Of a stretch of 64,000 nucleotides of DNA, positions 1 through 9,070 are shown piece by piece. The stretch lies in assembly GCA_016721085.1 (NCBI GenBank), contig JADKJI010000063.1:1-64000 (forward strand). Direction: 5' to 3'. The first letter of the stretch is position 1. Each line of letters begins with the position of its first letter. The notes below the pieces were generated by a model. The model saw only the letters and a list, made by a program, of their open reading frames with translations, had not been told where the DNA came from and made no database searches. This stretch comes from Chitinophagaceae bacterium. GTDB lineage: Bacteria; Bacteroidota; Bacteroidia; Chitinophagales; Chitinophagaceae. Position numbers and translations under genes: made by a program.

Positions 1-85
1 TCAATACTCTCATTCAAGCCACTGTTTTCTTGTGCCATGACAATTGATGCACTGCAAAAAAATGTCAGAAAATATAGCAACTGTT

Positions 86-888
86 TCATGCTCCTTTCTT
101 TTGTAATGAAAACAGGAGTAATAGGCCGGGACTGAATCCAAGTTGAATATGATATTTGGTGCAAGCCTCCATCCTGAAAGATTTCCAACTCCAACCTGCA
201 GTAACATAAGGAACACCCCCTTCCGTTAAATAACCAGCCCTGAAATAGAAACGTTCCAATAATTTATAAATAAGGTCAAATTCTACAGAGGCTTTCTGCT
301 CCTGTACTTTTTTTAAATTAATAGCAATTAATACCTTGTCAGACAACTCACAGCCTAATCCCATTTTATATACCCAAGCTAATCGTTCCTCCGATTTACT
401 GAATTCAGGATTGCCGGGATCGTTGATACTACGCTAGATAATTAATTTATTTGAAAGCCACCAGCATACACTTGCACCTGCCGAAATAACTGACGAATTA
501 CCATATCCTGTTGCATTTATACTGGTATAATTGAACTGAGCACCCAGTGATAGTTTCAAATGCCTTGCATAGCCTAATGAAACCCTTCCCTGAATCCTTC
601 CATTCCCCGGCTGTTCAAAGAACACCCACTCCAGAATGGCTAAGCGGGGAAAGCAATAACTGCTGAAAAAGTGTTTAATTCCTGAAGACCAAAATGCTTT
701 TCTGAAAATAAAATACCGGCTACGCTTTTTTGCTGGGCAAAAGCTGCCGGATGCTGGAAACAATTTATAGGATCTGAAAACTGGTCGGTAACCAGCATTG
801 CAGATTCAACTGGAACTGAAAAAGGATGCATTGATTGACCCAATAGGCCCTGCGCCCAAAATATCCCTGCTACACACAAAACCTTCAT
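86..888 (-). CDS. Outer-membrane beta-barrel protein, PorV/PorQ-like (frameshifted)
   Basis: Three consecutive reading-frame pieces on the minus strand (about 888-650, 655-434, 433-86) join into one protein of about 265 residues. The N-terminus is a signal peptide ending near LLGQS. The pattern FSDPINCFQHPAAFAQQ resembles the 'NPA' start of small Bacteroidota porins of the PorV/PorQ type. Glycine/aromatic-rich alternating strands follow, and the end contains YHIQLGFSPGLLLLF, a typical closing barrel strand. Two frame changes are needed, near 655 and near 435. The assignment to a barrel is firm from the pattern; the link to PorV/PorQ is inference. It is transcribed away from folD. Confidence 0.55.
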
Positions 889-997
889 ACACGCGATATT
901 TAGAGCGAAAAATTAGCAAAGGATGTTGGACCAGAAAAAAATCCAAATTTAATTAGGTGCTTTTGGGAAGGTTTGTGTTGTAAACCTACCTTGCGCC

Positions 998-1874
998 ATG
1001 CAAATTTTAGATGGTAACCTGGTTTCAAAAGCCACCCGTGACGAACTCCAAGATAAAACAAAGGTCAATTAGTAGCCGAAGGAAGAAAAGTGCCACATTT
1101 GGCCGCCATTCTGGTGGGTTCAAATGGAGCAAGTGAAACTTATGTTGGCAGCAAAGTGAAAACCTGTGAAGAAATTGGTTACAAATCTACCCTGATTCGA
1201 TTAGAAGAAGCATAAGTGAATTCAAGTTACCTCCGCCATCGAAGAACTAAATAATGATCCTGATATAGATGACATCCTGGTACAATTACCACTTCCTAAA
1301 CATATCTCAGACGAAAAGTAATAAACGCCATTGATGCATCTACGAAGATCGATTTCATCCCGTAAGTGTCGGTAAAATGGTGCAAGGTTTGCCAACTTTT
1401 ATTCCTGCAACACCACATGGAGTAATGCTGATGCTGGAACATTATAAAATCGACACCAAGGGAAAAATGCTGTGGTAATTGGACGTAGCAATATCGTAGG
1501 ACGACCTATTATGAGCATCTTACTGAGCGCCAATACACAGCCAGGTAATTGCACTGTAACCATCTCGCCATTCTCATACAAAGAACCTCAAAGAAATTTG
1601 TAAGGAAGCCGATATTTTTTTTTTTTTCTGGGTAGCGGCTTTAGGTCGTCCGGAATTTGTTACAGCCGATATGGTCAAAGAAGGAGCAGTAGTTATTGAT
1701 GTTGGAATTACAAGAGTAGAAGATACCACAAAGAAAAAAGCCTTTCACTGAAAGGATGTTAAATGATGAAGCGGCACCACTTTGTTCTTACATTACACCA
1801 GTACCTGGTGGTGTGGGACCAATGACTATTGCCGCATTGATGAAAAATACTGGGCATATCAGGATAAGAATTGA
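998..1874 (+). CDS. folD: Methylenetetrahydrofolate dehydrogenase/cyclohydrolase FolD (multiply frameshifted)
   Basis: FolD interconverts 5,10-methylene-THF, methenyl-THF and 10-formyl-THF in the cytoplasm. The pieces lie in order across different frames: ATG at 998 (MQILDGNLVSKATRDEL), then HLAAILVGSNGASETYV, DDILVQLPLPKHIS, GKMVQGLPTFIPATPHGV, VVIGRSNIVGRPI and, at the end, the family signature ITPVPGGVGPMTIAALM. The stop is at 1872-1874 once the last shift is repaired. At least six shifts are needed, and a run of 13 T at 1615-1627 sits where family members read a short 'ADILVAALGRP'-like stretch. No intact reading frame exists as written. Because folD is normally essential I read this as poor sequence, not decay. 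Confidence 0.85.
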
Positions 1875-1902
1875 TTGCAACAGGAAGCCAATCTTAAATT
1901 TT

Positions 1903-2512
1903 ATGTCAACAACTTTAAAAGAGAGCAGTACTGTACTTCCAGTAATGGAATCTTTCACACTCGCAGGCGAAGGATACCATCAAGGAGAGCTGCTTATTTT
2001 ATAAGCCTCGGTGGTTGTGATGTTGGTTGTGTTTGGTGCGATGTAAAAGAAAGTTGGGATGCTGAAAAACATCCGAAACGAAGCATTGAAAGCTTAGTGG
2101 AGGAAGTAAAACAAACAGCTGCCAAACTGGTTGTAATAACAGGTGGCGAACCATTGATGCATGATCTTGAACACTGACAGATGCCCTTCAATTGGCAGGT
2201 TTTAAACAAATATAGAAACCCTGGCTCACACCTCTGAGTGGTAATGGGGATTGGATCTGTCTTTCACCAAAAAATTCAAGGAACCCCTTCCTGGTATATT
2301 ACCACTTGCTCATGAATTAAAAGTCGTGGTTTTTAACAAAACCGACTTTGAGTGGGCTGAAAAATATGCAGCCTTGGTAAACGCAGACAAATGTACTCAG
2401 CGCCAGAATGGGATAAAAAGAGACATTACCCCCTCTGATTATTGATTATATCAAAGCAAATCCACGCTGGGAACTCTCCCTTCAGGTTCATAAGTATATT
2501 AATGTACCCTGA
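1903..2512 (+). CDS. queE: 7-carboxy-7-deazaguanine synthase QueE (frameshifted)
   Basis: QueE is a radical-SAM enzyme that makes 7-carboxy-7-deazaguanine from the product of QueD in queuosine synthesis. The frame from ATG 1903 gives VMESFTLAGEGYHQG, then a shift leads to AAYFISLGGCDVGCVWCDV, which carries the compact radical-SAM cysteines, and VVITGGEPLMHDLEH with the SAM-binding GGEP. Later pieces are PLPGILPLAHELKVVVFNK and the C-terminal WELSLQVHKYINVP ending at 2512. The restored length of about 203 residues fits the family. At least three indels break it. It starts 29 bases after folD. The partner queD homologue lies at 37.4-37.8 kb. Confidence 0.85.
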
Positions 2513-2608
2513 ACATAAAAGCTAATTATCACCTTTTAAGAAGTTCATCCTCGAAATGGCGTTTTTACGTCATAGTATTGAATGCACTATTTGTACTAAA
2601 TTGAAGAA

Positions 2609-4514
2609 ATGAAAGCAATCGCTGCCCTTATATCATTCTGCCTCATAAGCATAACAACCTATTGTCAATACGACCCAGAGAAGGTCAATAAGAAAGCAGC
2701 AGCTCTTTACGAAAAAGCAATGGCAAGAGCTCAGGATGATGATTTTAAAGGTGGAATAAAATTATTGGAAGAAGCTGTAAGAATCGACCCGGGATTTGCA
2801 GATGGTTATCTATCTATTGCCGGAATGTTCGGGGAACAAAAGGCATATGATTCGGCAATTTATTATTATCAAAAAGCAAAGAGTATTGATAGTATCTACT
2901 TCAAAGACTACAACCTCCCATTCTCTATAAATATCGCGGGCAAAGGAGATTTTGAAAAAGCCATTGTGGCCATCAATGATTTCTTATCGATTCCGAACCT
3001 TAATGAAAAAAGCATAAAAGCAGGTGAATTCAGAAAAAGGAGCTATCAATTCGGTATCGATTATCCAAAAGGTAAAAACCTGGAGCAATACCTTTTTAAG
3101 CCTATCAATATGGGCGATAGTATCAATAGCGCTGTTTCTGAATATTATCCAACGCTCACCCTCGACAGCAAAGAATTCATCTTCACTCGAAGAGTGAAAA
3201 ATTTCAACGAAGATTTCTTCGGATCCAAATTATTACCCGATGGAAAATGGAGCAAGGCTCAACCACTGGAAGGCAATATAAATACAGCATTGAATGAGGG
3301 CGCTCAGAATATATCGCAAGATGGACAATACGGTGATTTTTTACTGGTTGTAATCTTACAGATGGAAGATGTTACGACTTATACATTTCTTATCAGACAA
3401 ATGAAGGCTGGAGCACTCCCGAAAATCTCGGTTATATTTGTCCCACAGAATTTGAATCTGCCCCATCCCTTTCTCCCGGCAAACGAGATCTTTATTTTGC
3501 TAGCCGTCGCCCAGGTGGTTATGGCGGTAGTGATATCTACATCTGTCACCGCTTACCAAATGGTCGTTTTAGTGAACCTGAAAATCTTGGTGCCACTATC
3601 AATACTGCTGGCGATGAAAGCTGTCCATTTATCCATGCCGATAACCAAACGATTTACTACACTTCGAATGGGCATCTGGGTTATGGTGGCGATGACCTTT
3701 TCTTCTCCAAAAAGGACCAAAAGGATCATGGAGCAGTCCAACAAATCTTGGGTATCCTATAAACACCATCGAAAACGAGGAGCTTTGTTATAGCGGCTGA
3801 TGGTAAAACAGGCTATTGGCAAGCGACAGAAGTGATAGTCATGGCAATCTGGACTTGTATACGTTCGAACTGAGAAGCGATATTCGTCCTTCAAGAACTG
3901 TCTGGATAAAAGGTAAAGTATACGATAAGAAAACCGGCAAAGGACTTCCATCAGCTGTTGAATTAACGGAATTATCAGGAAAGGAAATATCCAGCAAAGT
4001 TCAAACAGATGAAAACGGTAATTACCTGATAACATTACCGATTGGCAAAGACTATGCCTTCAATGTGAACCGCAAAGGATACCTTTTTTATTCAGCCAAT
4101 TTCCCAATGAGTCAGAAAAGCCCTGATATCACTTATAATGTTGACATCCCTTTACAACCCATCGAACTGAATGCCTCTATTGTTCTTAAAAACATTTTCT
4201 TCGATAGCAAAATGTTTGAACTTAAGACTGAATCCACCACCGAACTTGATAAAGTAGTTCAACTACTGAAAGACAATCCAACGCTTAAGATAGAAATCAG
4301 TGGACATACTGATAATATTGGTAAAGCAACTGACAATCTCCAGCTATCCGAAAAAAGAGCCCAATCAGTAGTAAAATATCTTGCATTAAAAGGTATTGCA
4401 CCCGAACGTTTAAGCAGTAAAGGCTATGGTGCCAATCAACCTGTTGCCCCTAATACAACTGAAGAAGGCAGGTCGCAGAACAGGAGGACGGAGTTGAAGA
4501 TTCTAAGCAGGTAA
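2609..4514 (+). CDS. PorE-like TPR / PD40 propeller / CRD / OmpA protein (frameshifted)
   Basis: Restored length is about 634 residues. Order of parts: signal peptide (1-20, ending TYCQ), TPR-like helices (about 28-150), a beta-propeller with PD40 repeats (seen in the shifted frame as SPGKRDLYFASRRPGGYGG and later GKTGYWASDRSDSHGN), a carboxypeptidase-regulatory-like domain (VWIKGKVYDKKTGKGLPSAV) and a C-terminal OmpA domain (ISGHTDNIGKATDNLQLSEK, then RSQNRRTELKI). This four-part order is that of PorE, a periplasmic T9SS component that binds peptidoglycan through its OmpA domain; other Bacteroidota proteins share it, so PorE itself is inference. Frame is lost near 3335-3345 and regained near 3790. 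Confidence 0.75.
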
Positions 4515-4535
4515 TGGAAGGTTAATAAGTTGGAT

Positions 4536-4640
4536 TTCAAAAAAGGTTCCAGAAGTTCAATAAGTTCCATAGGGCCTACTCATTGTTGGCAGGTTTTTTG
4601 ATAAGCTTTTTAACCGCAGAGACGCGGAGACGCAGAGGAA
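4536..4640. repeat. Left arm of a dispersed intergenic repeat flanking the IS3 element
   Basis: About 100 bp beginning at GGTTCCAGAAGTTCAATAAG (4545) and ending in CCGCAGAGACGCGGAGACGC plus AGAGGAA. It is a near-perfect reverse complement of 6013-6119: both contain GGTTCCAGAAGTT, AGGGCCTACT, TTGGCAG and the CGCAGAG-type triplet repeats. The two arms are strongly alike at both ends and diverge in the middle (4605-4620). Together they would form a large hairpin if the IS were absent. Confidence 0.8.
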
Positions 4641-4681
4641 TGTCTCGTCCTGAAATAGGTTTACACATAAAAGTGTAAATC

Positions 4682-5026
4682 ATGGATAAAAAGCAACGGA
4701 TCATCAATGAGTATCTACTGGGGCGGTCAGGGTATCGGGCCCTTTCAAAAAAACATGGCGTCAGCCGTTCGGCGATTAATCGGTGGGTCATGGATTTTCA
4801 AGGAAGGGGCCGGTCAGCTTCAAGAGTATTGAAAACAGTACATTTGTCAGTAATGAAGCAGAAAGAATCTACTGACAAACTTCCCAACGATGTGGAAGCC
4901 CTTCAAAAGGAACTGGCCAAGGAGCGGTTACGCAACAAGCTCCTTACCGCTATCATTGACATAGCGGAAGAAGAGTTAAAAATTCCCATCAGAAAAAAGT
5001 ATGGTACCAAGCCGTTGAAAAAGTAA
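4682..5026 (+). CDS. IS3-family transposase OrfA (helix-turn-helix)
   Basis: A 114-residue DNA-binding subunit of the IS3 transposase. The N-terminus has an HTH: LGRSGYRALSKKHGVSRSAI followed by NRWV. Residues about 70-105 form a leucine-zipper-like helix (DVEALQKELAKERLRNKLL) that usually mediates multimerisation. The last codons run TTG AAA AAG TAA; the AAAAAG run at 5018-5023 is a plausible -1 slippery site, since the orfB frame is open from before this point. Slippage would give an OrfAB fusion, the active transposase in this family. Confidence 0.88.
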   Translation: MDKKQRIINEYLLGRSGYRALSKKHGVSRSAINRWVMDFQGRGRSASRVLKTVHLSVMKQKESTDKLPNDVEALQKELAKERLRNKLLTAIIDIAEEELKIPIRKKYGTKPLKK

Positions 5027-5040
5027 GGCGTAGTGAAAAT

Positions 5041-5922
5041 TTGCGTTGCTTGTCATCGCTATGCACGCTGCTTGGTTACAGCAGACAAGCTTTTCATTCC
5101 CACCGGCGATATATTGAACAGGAAAATGTTGAGGCATCCATTATCATTGCTGAAGTGCAAAAGCACAGGAAGCAACAACCGAGAATAGGTACCAGGAAAC
5201 TGATGTTACTACTGGCTGGTTTTATGAAGGAGCACAGGATCAAGATGGGCAGGGATGCTTTATTCAGGCTGCTGGGAGAGAATAATCTTCTCATCAGAAA
5301 GCGCAGGATAAGGGCTCAGACGACCTTCTCGAGGCACTGGTACCAGAAGTACCCTAACCTCATAAAGGGATATGAGCCATCAGGTGCTAATCAACTCTGG
5401 GTGAGTGATATTACCTACATCTGCCTTGACAACCAGTTTGCGTATCTAAGCCTGGTAACGGATGCTTATTCCAGGAAAGTAGTTGGATTTTACTTATCAC
5501 GTTCCCTTGACAACAAAGGATGTATTAACGCTCTTAAAATGGCTCTTGAAGGTTGCCCTGATTGCAGTTCTCTTATCCATCACTCCGACAGAGGAGCTCA
5601 ATACTGCAGCTTTGCCTATGTTGATTTATTAAAAGCCCATAACATCAAAATAAGTATGACGGAGAAAGGAGATCCCCGGGAAAACGCGATAGCTGAAAGA
5701 ATAAATGGAATATTGAAAGGTGAATTATTACAACAACAGTACGTTGACTTAATACCTGCACAAGCCGATGTGGCTAAGGCTATTGTAACCTACAATACCC
5801 TACGGCCCCACAGCAGCTGCGATATGCTCACTCCGTACCTAGCACATACTCAATCCGGAAAACTGAAACGACACTGGAAAAACTATTACAAAAAAAGGGA
5901 GGTCATAATGGAGGAAACTTAA
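5041..5922 (+). CDS. IS3-family transposase OrfB (DDE integrase core)
   Basis: A 293-residue catalytic part of the transposase with an rve/DDE core. First Asp in LWVSDITYICLDNQ, second Asp in LIHHSDRGAQYCS, and Glu in DPRENAIAERINGILKGE; the C-terminus has the usual YNTLRPHSSCDMLTP. The HTH_21-like region is at about 45-100. The apparent TTG start at 5041 is probably not used: the frame is open upstream to before the end of orfA and lies at -1 relative to it, so translation most likely comes from a programmed frameshift. All three catalytic acids are present. Confidence 0.9.
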   Translation: MRCLSSLCTLLGYSRQAFHSHRRYIEQENVEASIIIAEVQKHRKQQPRIGTRKLMLLLAGFMKEHRIKMGRDALFRLLGENNLLIRKRRIRAQTTFSRHWYQKYPNLIKGYEPSGANQLWVSDITYICLDNQFAYLSLVTDAYSRKVVGFYLSRSLDNKGCINALKMALEGCPDCSSLIHHSDRGAQYCSFAYVDLLKAHNIKISMTEKGDPRENAIAERINGILKGELLQQQYVDLIPAQADVAKAIVTYNTLRPHSSCDMLTPYLAHTQSGKLKRHWKNYYKKREVIMEET

Positions 5923-6012
5923 AATGTAAACCTATTTTAGTATTAACATTGTACTGTAAACCTGTTACAGGATTATCTATTAACAAGTGTAAAGTTATTT
6001 TAGGACGAGTCA

Positions 6013-6119
6013 ACATTCCTCTGCGTCTCTGCGCCTCTGCGGTTATATTGTCCAAATTCCGAACTGCCAATTATTAGTAGGCCCTTTGGAACCTATTAAA
6101 CTTCTGGAACCTTTTGAAC
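6013..6119. repeat. Right arm of the dispersed repeat flanking the IS3 element
   Basis: Inverted partner of the left arm. It starts ACATTCCTCTGCGTCTCTGC and ends in CTATTAAACTTCTGGAACC with TTTTGAACT. The segment from the CCAATTATTAGTAGG part to CTTCTGGAAC is also recognisable at 27350-27403, so it belongs to a family and not only to this hairpin. A further degenerate CTCTGCGACTCTGTGG copy lies at about 6148-6163. Confidence 0.8.
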
Positions 6120-6187
6120 TAACTCTCAAACCCTTAATCCCTGCATCTCTGCGACTCTGTGGTGAATTGTATTGGCTGTTCATTTTC

Positions 6188-6203
6188 ATCCGCCGCGGCG
6201 GAT
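6188..6203. repeat. 16-bp perfect GC-rich palindrome ATCCGCCGCGGCGGAT
   Basis: Perfect self-complementary sequence preceded by ATTTTC and followed by CAAATTCCCTGATTTTCAAAT. The same layout (TTTTCA, a 16-bp GC-rich palindrome, then AAAT/TTTTCAAAT) recurs at 26115-26130 with a different palindrome. It lies in the gap upstream of dprA. Confidence 0.7.
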
Positions 6204-6297
6204 CAAATTCCCTGATTTTCAAATTTGTATTTTACAGTTGTACCCCACCCCTTTTCCTCTCTCAACAATTCCGCACTCACAGTAACTTGTCCCCGTA

Positions 6298-7410
6298 ATG
6301 AAAACAAACTATACGGACGACTTATTGTATCAGATTGCACTCACAAAAGTGCCACAAGTAGGTTGTGTACAAGCCCGGCTATTGATTGAAGAACTTGGTT
6401 CAGCAAAAGCCATATTCCATTCCAAAAAACGGATTTGGAAAGAATAAATGGCATTGGGGAAGTGAGGGCCAGAAGCATAAAATCGTACAAAAACTTTATC
6501 GAGGCAGAAAAAGAAGTTGGCTTCCTTACTAAACATGCCATACAACCGCTTTTTATAAATGACCCCGAATACCCCAAAAGATTATTGAATTGCTACGATC
6601 CTCCTACCCTGCTGTTTTATAAAGGGGCGGCAGATCTCAACAGTCAAAAGATTGTTTCAGTAATAGGTACCCGTCATCATTCAGACTATGGGAAACAATT
6701 GACAGAATCCTGATAACAGATCTATCCTCCCAACAAATCCTGATCGTTAGCGGATTAGCATTCGGGATTGATGCACTGGCCCATAAAAATGCTTTGAAAA
6801 AAGGATTGCCAACGGTTGGGGTACTGGCACATGGACTGGATACAATATACCCCCCACAACATCGCTCTCTGGCAAAAGAGATGGTACACATGCAGGAGGA
6901 GGCTTACTAACAGAATTTGGTCTAATCAACCACCAGACAAACATCATTTCCTACCCGAAACAGGATTGTTGCTGGCATGTGTGATGCTGTTATTGTAATT
7001 GAATCTGGTGAAAAGGGGGAAGTATGGTTCACAGCCGAATTAGCTAATGGATACAATAAAGATGTATTTGCCTTTCCGGGAAAAACTATAGACACAAAAA
7101 GTGCAGGTTGCAATAAACTAATAAAAAACAATAAAGCTGTCCTCATTCAGGAAGCTGCCGATATCATCAACTTATTAGGATGGGATGACCAACCTGCTAA
7201 AAATCACGACCCCAAATCAGTTTGTTTGTACAATTGACCAATGAAGAAAAAGCCATAACAGACCTGATAAATAATCTGGGGCAAGTACCCATCGACAGTA
7301 TTCAACAGCAAACAGGGCTCAGCAGTAGCGCCTTGGCTGCGGCAATATTATCGCTGGAAATGCAACATATCATACAATCCGCCCCGGGAAAAATGTATCG
7401 TTTGGTATAA
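6298..7410 (+). CDS. dprA: DNA-processing protein DprA (frameshifted)
   Basis: DprA binds incoming single-stranded DNA and loads RecA in natural transformation. ATG 6298 opens MKTNYTDDLLYQIALTKVPQ, an N-terminal SAM/HhH-like domain that continues in another frame (INGIGEVRARSIKSYKNFIE). The Rossmann core follows: VSVIGTRHHSDYGKQL, then in a third frame ILIVSGLAFGIDALAHKNAL, and VIVIESGEKGEVWFTAELAN. The C-terminal winged helix (IQQQTGLSSSALAAAILSLE) ends at 7410. Restored length of about 370 residues is normal. At least four single-base shifts (near 6436, 6710, 6900 and 7235) interrupt it. Confidence 0.88.
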
Positions 7411-7500
7411 ATTTCAATAAAAACAGGTACAAAAAAACGAGGCTGTAAAAACTGCAAACACAGTACCACAAAGGCTTTCAGCGATTATTTTAAAAATCAT

Positions 7501-7532
7501 TTGGAGCATAATCCCCGCTTACCCTATTTTTG
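7501..7532 (+). promoter_or_regulatory. guaB promoter: TTG / 21 nt / TATTTTTG
   Basis: The -7 element TATTTTTG (7525-7532) matches the Bacteroidota consensus TAnnTTTG exactly, with TTG at 7501-7503 as a -33 element 21 nt upstream. The -7 box ends only three bases before the guaB ATG at 7536, so transcription should begin at or next to the start codon, giving a leaderless or nearly leaderless message. Confidence 0.65.
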
Positions 7533-7535
7533 CAC

Positions 7536-9031
7536 ATGGCAACACGTATTATCTCTCCCGGTAAAAAATCATCCGCTTCCAGTAAATTTTTTGGTGAAGG
7601 CCTAACCTTCGATGATGTACTTCTGGTGCCCGCCTACTCTCAGGTATTGCCACGAGAAGTGAATATCTCCACCCAATTAACACAAACATTAACACTGAAC
7701 GTTCCCTTGCTGTCTGCAGCTATGGATACTGTTACAGAAGCCCAGCTAGCTATTGCACTTGCCAGAGAAGGCGGCATCGGTATTCTGCATAAGAATATGA
7801 GTATCGAAAAGCAGGTGGAGCAGGTACGAAAAGTGAAAAGAAGTGAGAGTGGTCTGATTACAGATCCTATCACTCTCCATGAAGAAGCTACTATCGGTGA
7901 TGCACTGAAACTGATGAAAGAAAACAAGATCGGTGGTATTCCAATTGTAGATATGACCAATAAATTGGTTGGTATCCTCACCAATCGCGACCTGAGGTTT
8001 GAAACAAATAGCAGAAGGCCTGTTAGTGAAGTGATGACCCGAACCAACCTCATTACAGCACCTGCAGGTACCGATCTGAAAAAAGCTCAAAAAATTCTCA
8101 GCCAGTATAAGATTGAAAAATTACCTGTCATCAAAAAAGATGGCACATTAGTAGGATTGATAACTTATCGTGATATACAAAAAGTACAATCACACCTATG
8201 CTGTAAAAGATCAATATGGCAATTGTTAGTAGGCGCTGCCTTAGGAATCACCAAAGAGTTATTAGACAGAGCAAGTGCCTTACAACAGATAGGTGTTGAT
8301 GTAGTGACGCTTGATAGTGCCCATGGACATAGCAAAGGAGTTATAGATGCACTGAAAAATCTAAAGAAAATCTCAAATCATTGCAAGTAATTGCTGGCAA
8401 TATTGGAACTGCTGCTGGTGCAAAAGCATTAGCAGAAGCAGGGGCAGATGCCGTTAAAGTAGGTATCGGACCAGGTTCCATTTGTACCACACGTATTGTG
8501 GCTGGTGCAGGTGTTCCCCAGATTACTGCTATCATGGAAGCGGCTTCTGTTTTACATAAATTAAAAATCCCACTTATTGCGGATGGTGGTATTCGTTATA
8601 CTGGTGATCTGGTGAAAGCTCTTGCAGCCGGAGCCAATGTAGTTATGATGGGTAGTGTATTTGCAGGAACAGAAGAAAGTCCAGGTGAAACCATCATTTA
8701 TGAAGGAAGGAAGTTCAAACAATACCGTGGCATGGGCTCAATAGGAGCCATGAACCAGGGAAGTGCCGATCGCTATTTCCAGGATGTGGAAGATGATATT
8801 AAGAAATTCGTACCAGAAGGAATTGAAGGCCGTGTAGCTTTCAAAGGAAACCTCAGCGAAATCGTTTACCAATATGCAGGTGGCTTACGTGCAGGTATGG
8901 GATATTGCGGAGCAGGTACAATTAAAGATTTGCAAAACGCCCAGTTTGTAAGAATCACTAACGCAGGTATGAAAGAAAGTCATGCGCATGATGTGGATAT
9001 TACGAGGGAGGCGCCTAATTACAGCAGGTAG
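7536..9031 (+). CDS. guaB: Inosine-5'-monophosphate dehydrogenase GuaB (frameshifted)
   Basis: GuaB oxidises IMP to XMP with NAD+, the committed step to GMP. Restored length is about 500 residues. Features: LTFDDVLLVPAYSQVLP, LSAAMDTVTEAQLAIALARE, two CBS domains (about 105-230; IGGIPIV, VGILTNRDL, EKLPVIKKDGTLVGLITYRD), substrate and cofactor segments IGPGSICTTRIVAGAG with the catalytic Cys, the flap RGMGSIGAM, and the C-terminal GGLRAGMGYCGAGT. ATG 7536 is chosen over the TTG six bases upstream because the promoter ends at 7532. At 8195-8225 three homopolymer deletions cancel out (a short garbled stretch CCKRSIW), and another deletion near 8372-8380 splits the gene. Confidence 0.93.
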
Positions 9032-9070
9032 CTTTTAGCCTAGAGCTGAAGGCCTAAGGCTGAAGGCTTG
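9032..9070. repeat. Short intergenic repeat tract (AAGGCCTAAGGCTGAAGGC type)
   Basis: The gap after guaB holds TAGCCTAGAGCTGAAGGCC TAAGGCTGAAGGC, an overlapping repeat of AGGCCTAAGG/GCTGAAGG words. The same words, on the other strand, follow the 7-bp tandem repeat at 18160-18185 (TTTAGGCCTTAGGCTTTAAG). It abuts the next gene, which lacks the signal peptide expected for its family. Confidence 0.5.

Larger units (their letters stand above)
4641..6012 (+). mobile_element. IS3-family insertion sequence
   Basis: A complete element of about 1.37 kb. Ends are imperfect terminal inverted repeats: left TGTCTCGTCCTGAAATA (4641-4657) and right, read on the minus strand, TGACTCGTCCTAAAATA (6012-5996), two mismatches in 17. 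It contains orfA and orfB in the usual IS3 layout with orfB in the -1 frame. A short hairpin (TTTACAC/GTGTAAA) sits just inside the left end. The flanking triplets (GAA left, ACA right) do not form a clear target duplication, perhaps because the target was itself a palindromic repeat. Both orfs are open, so the copy may be active. Confidence 0.9.
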
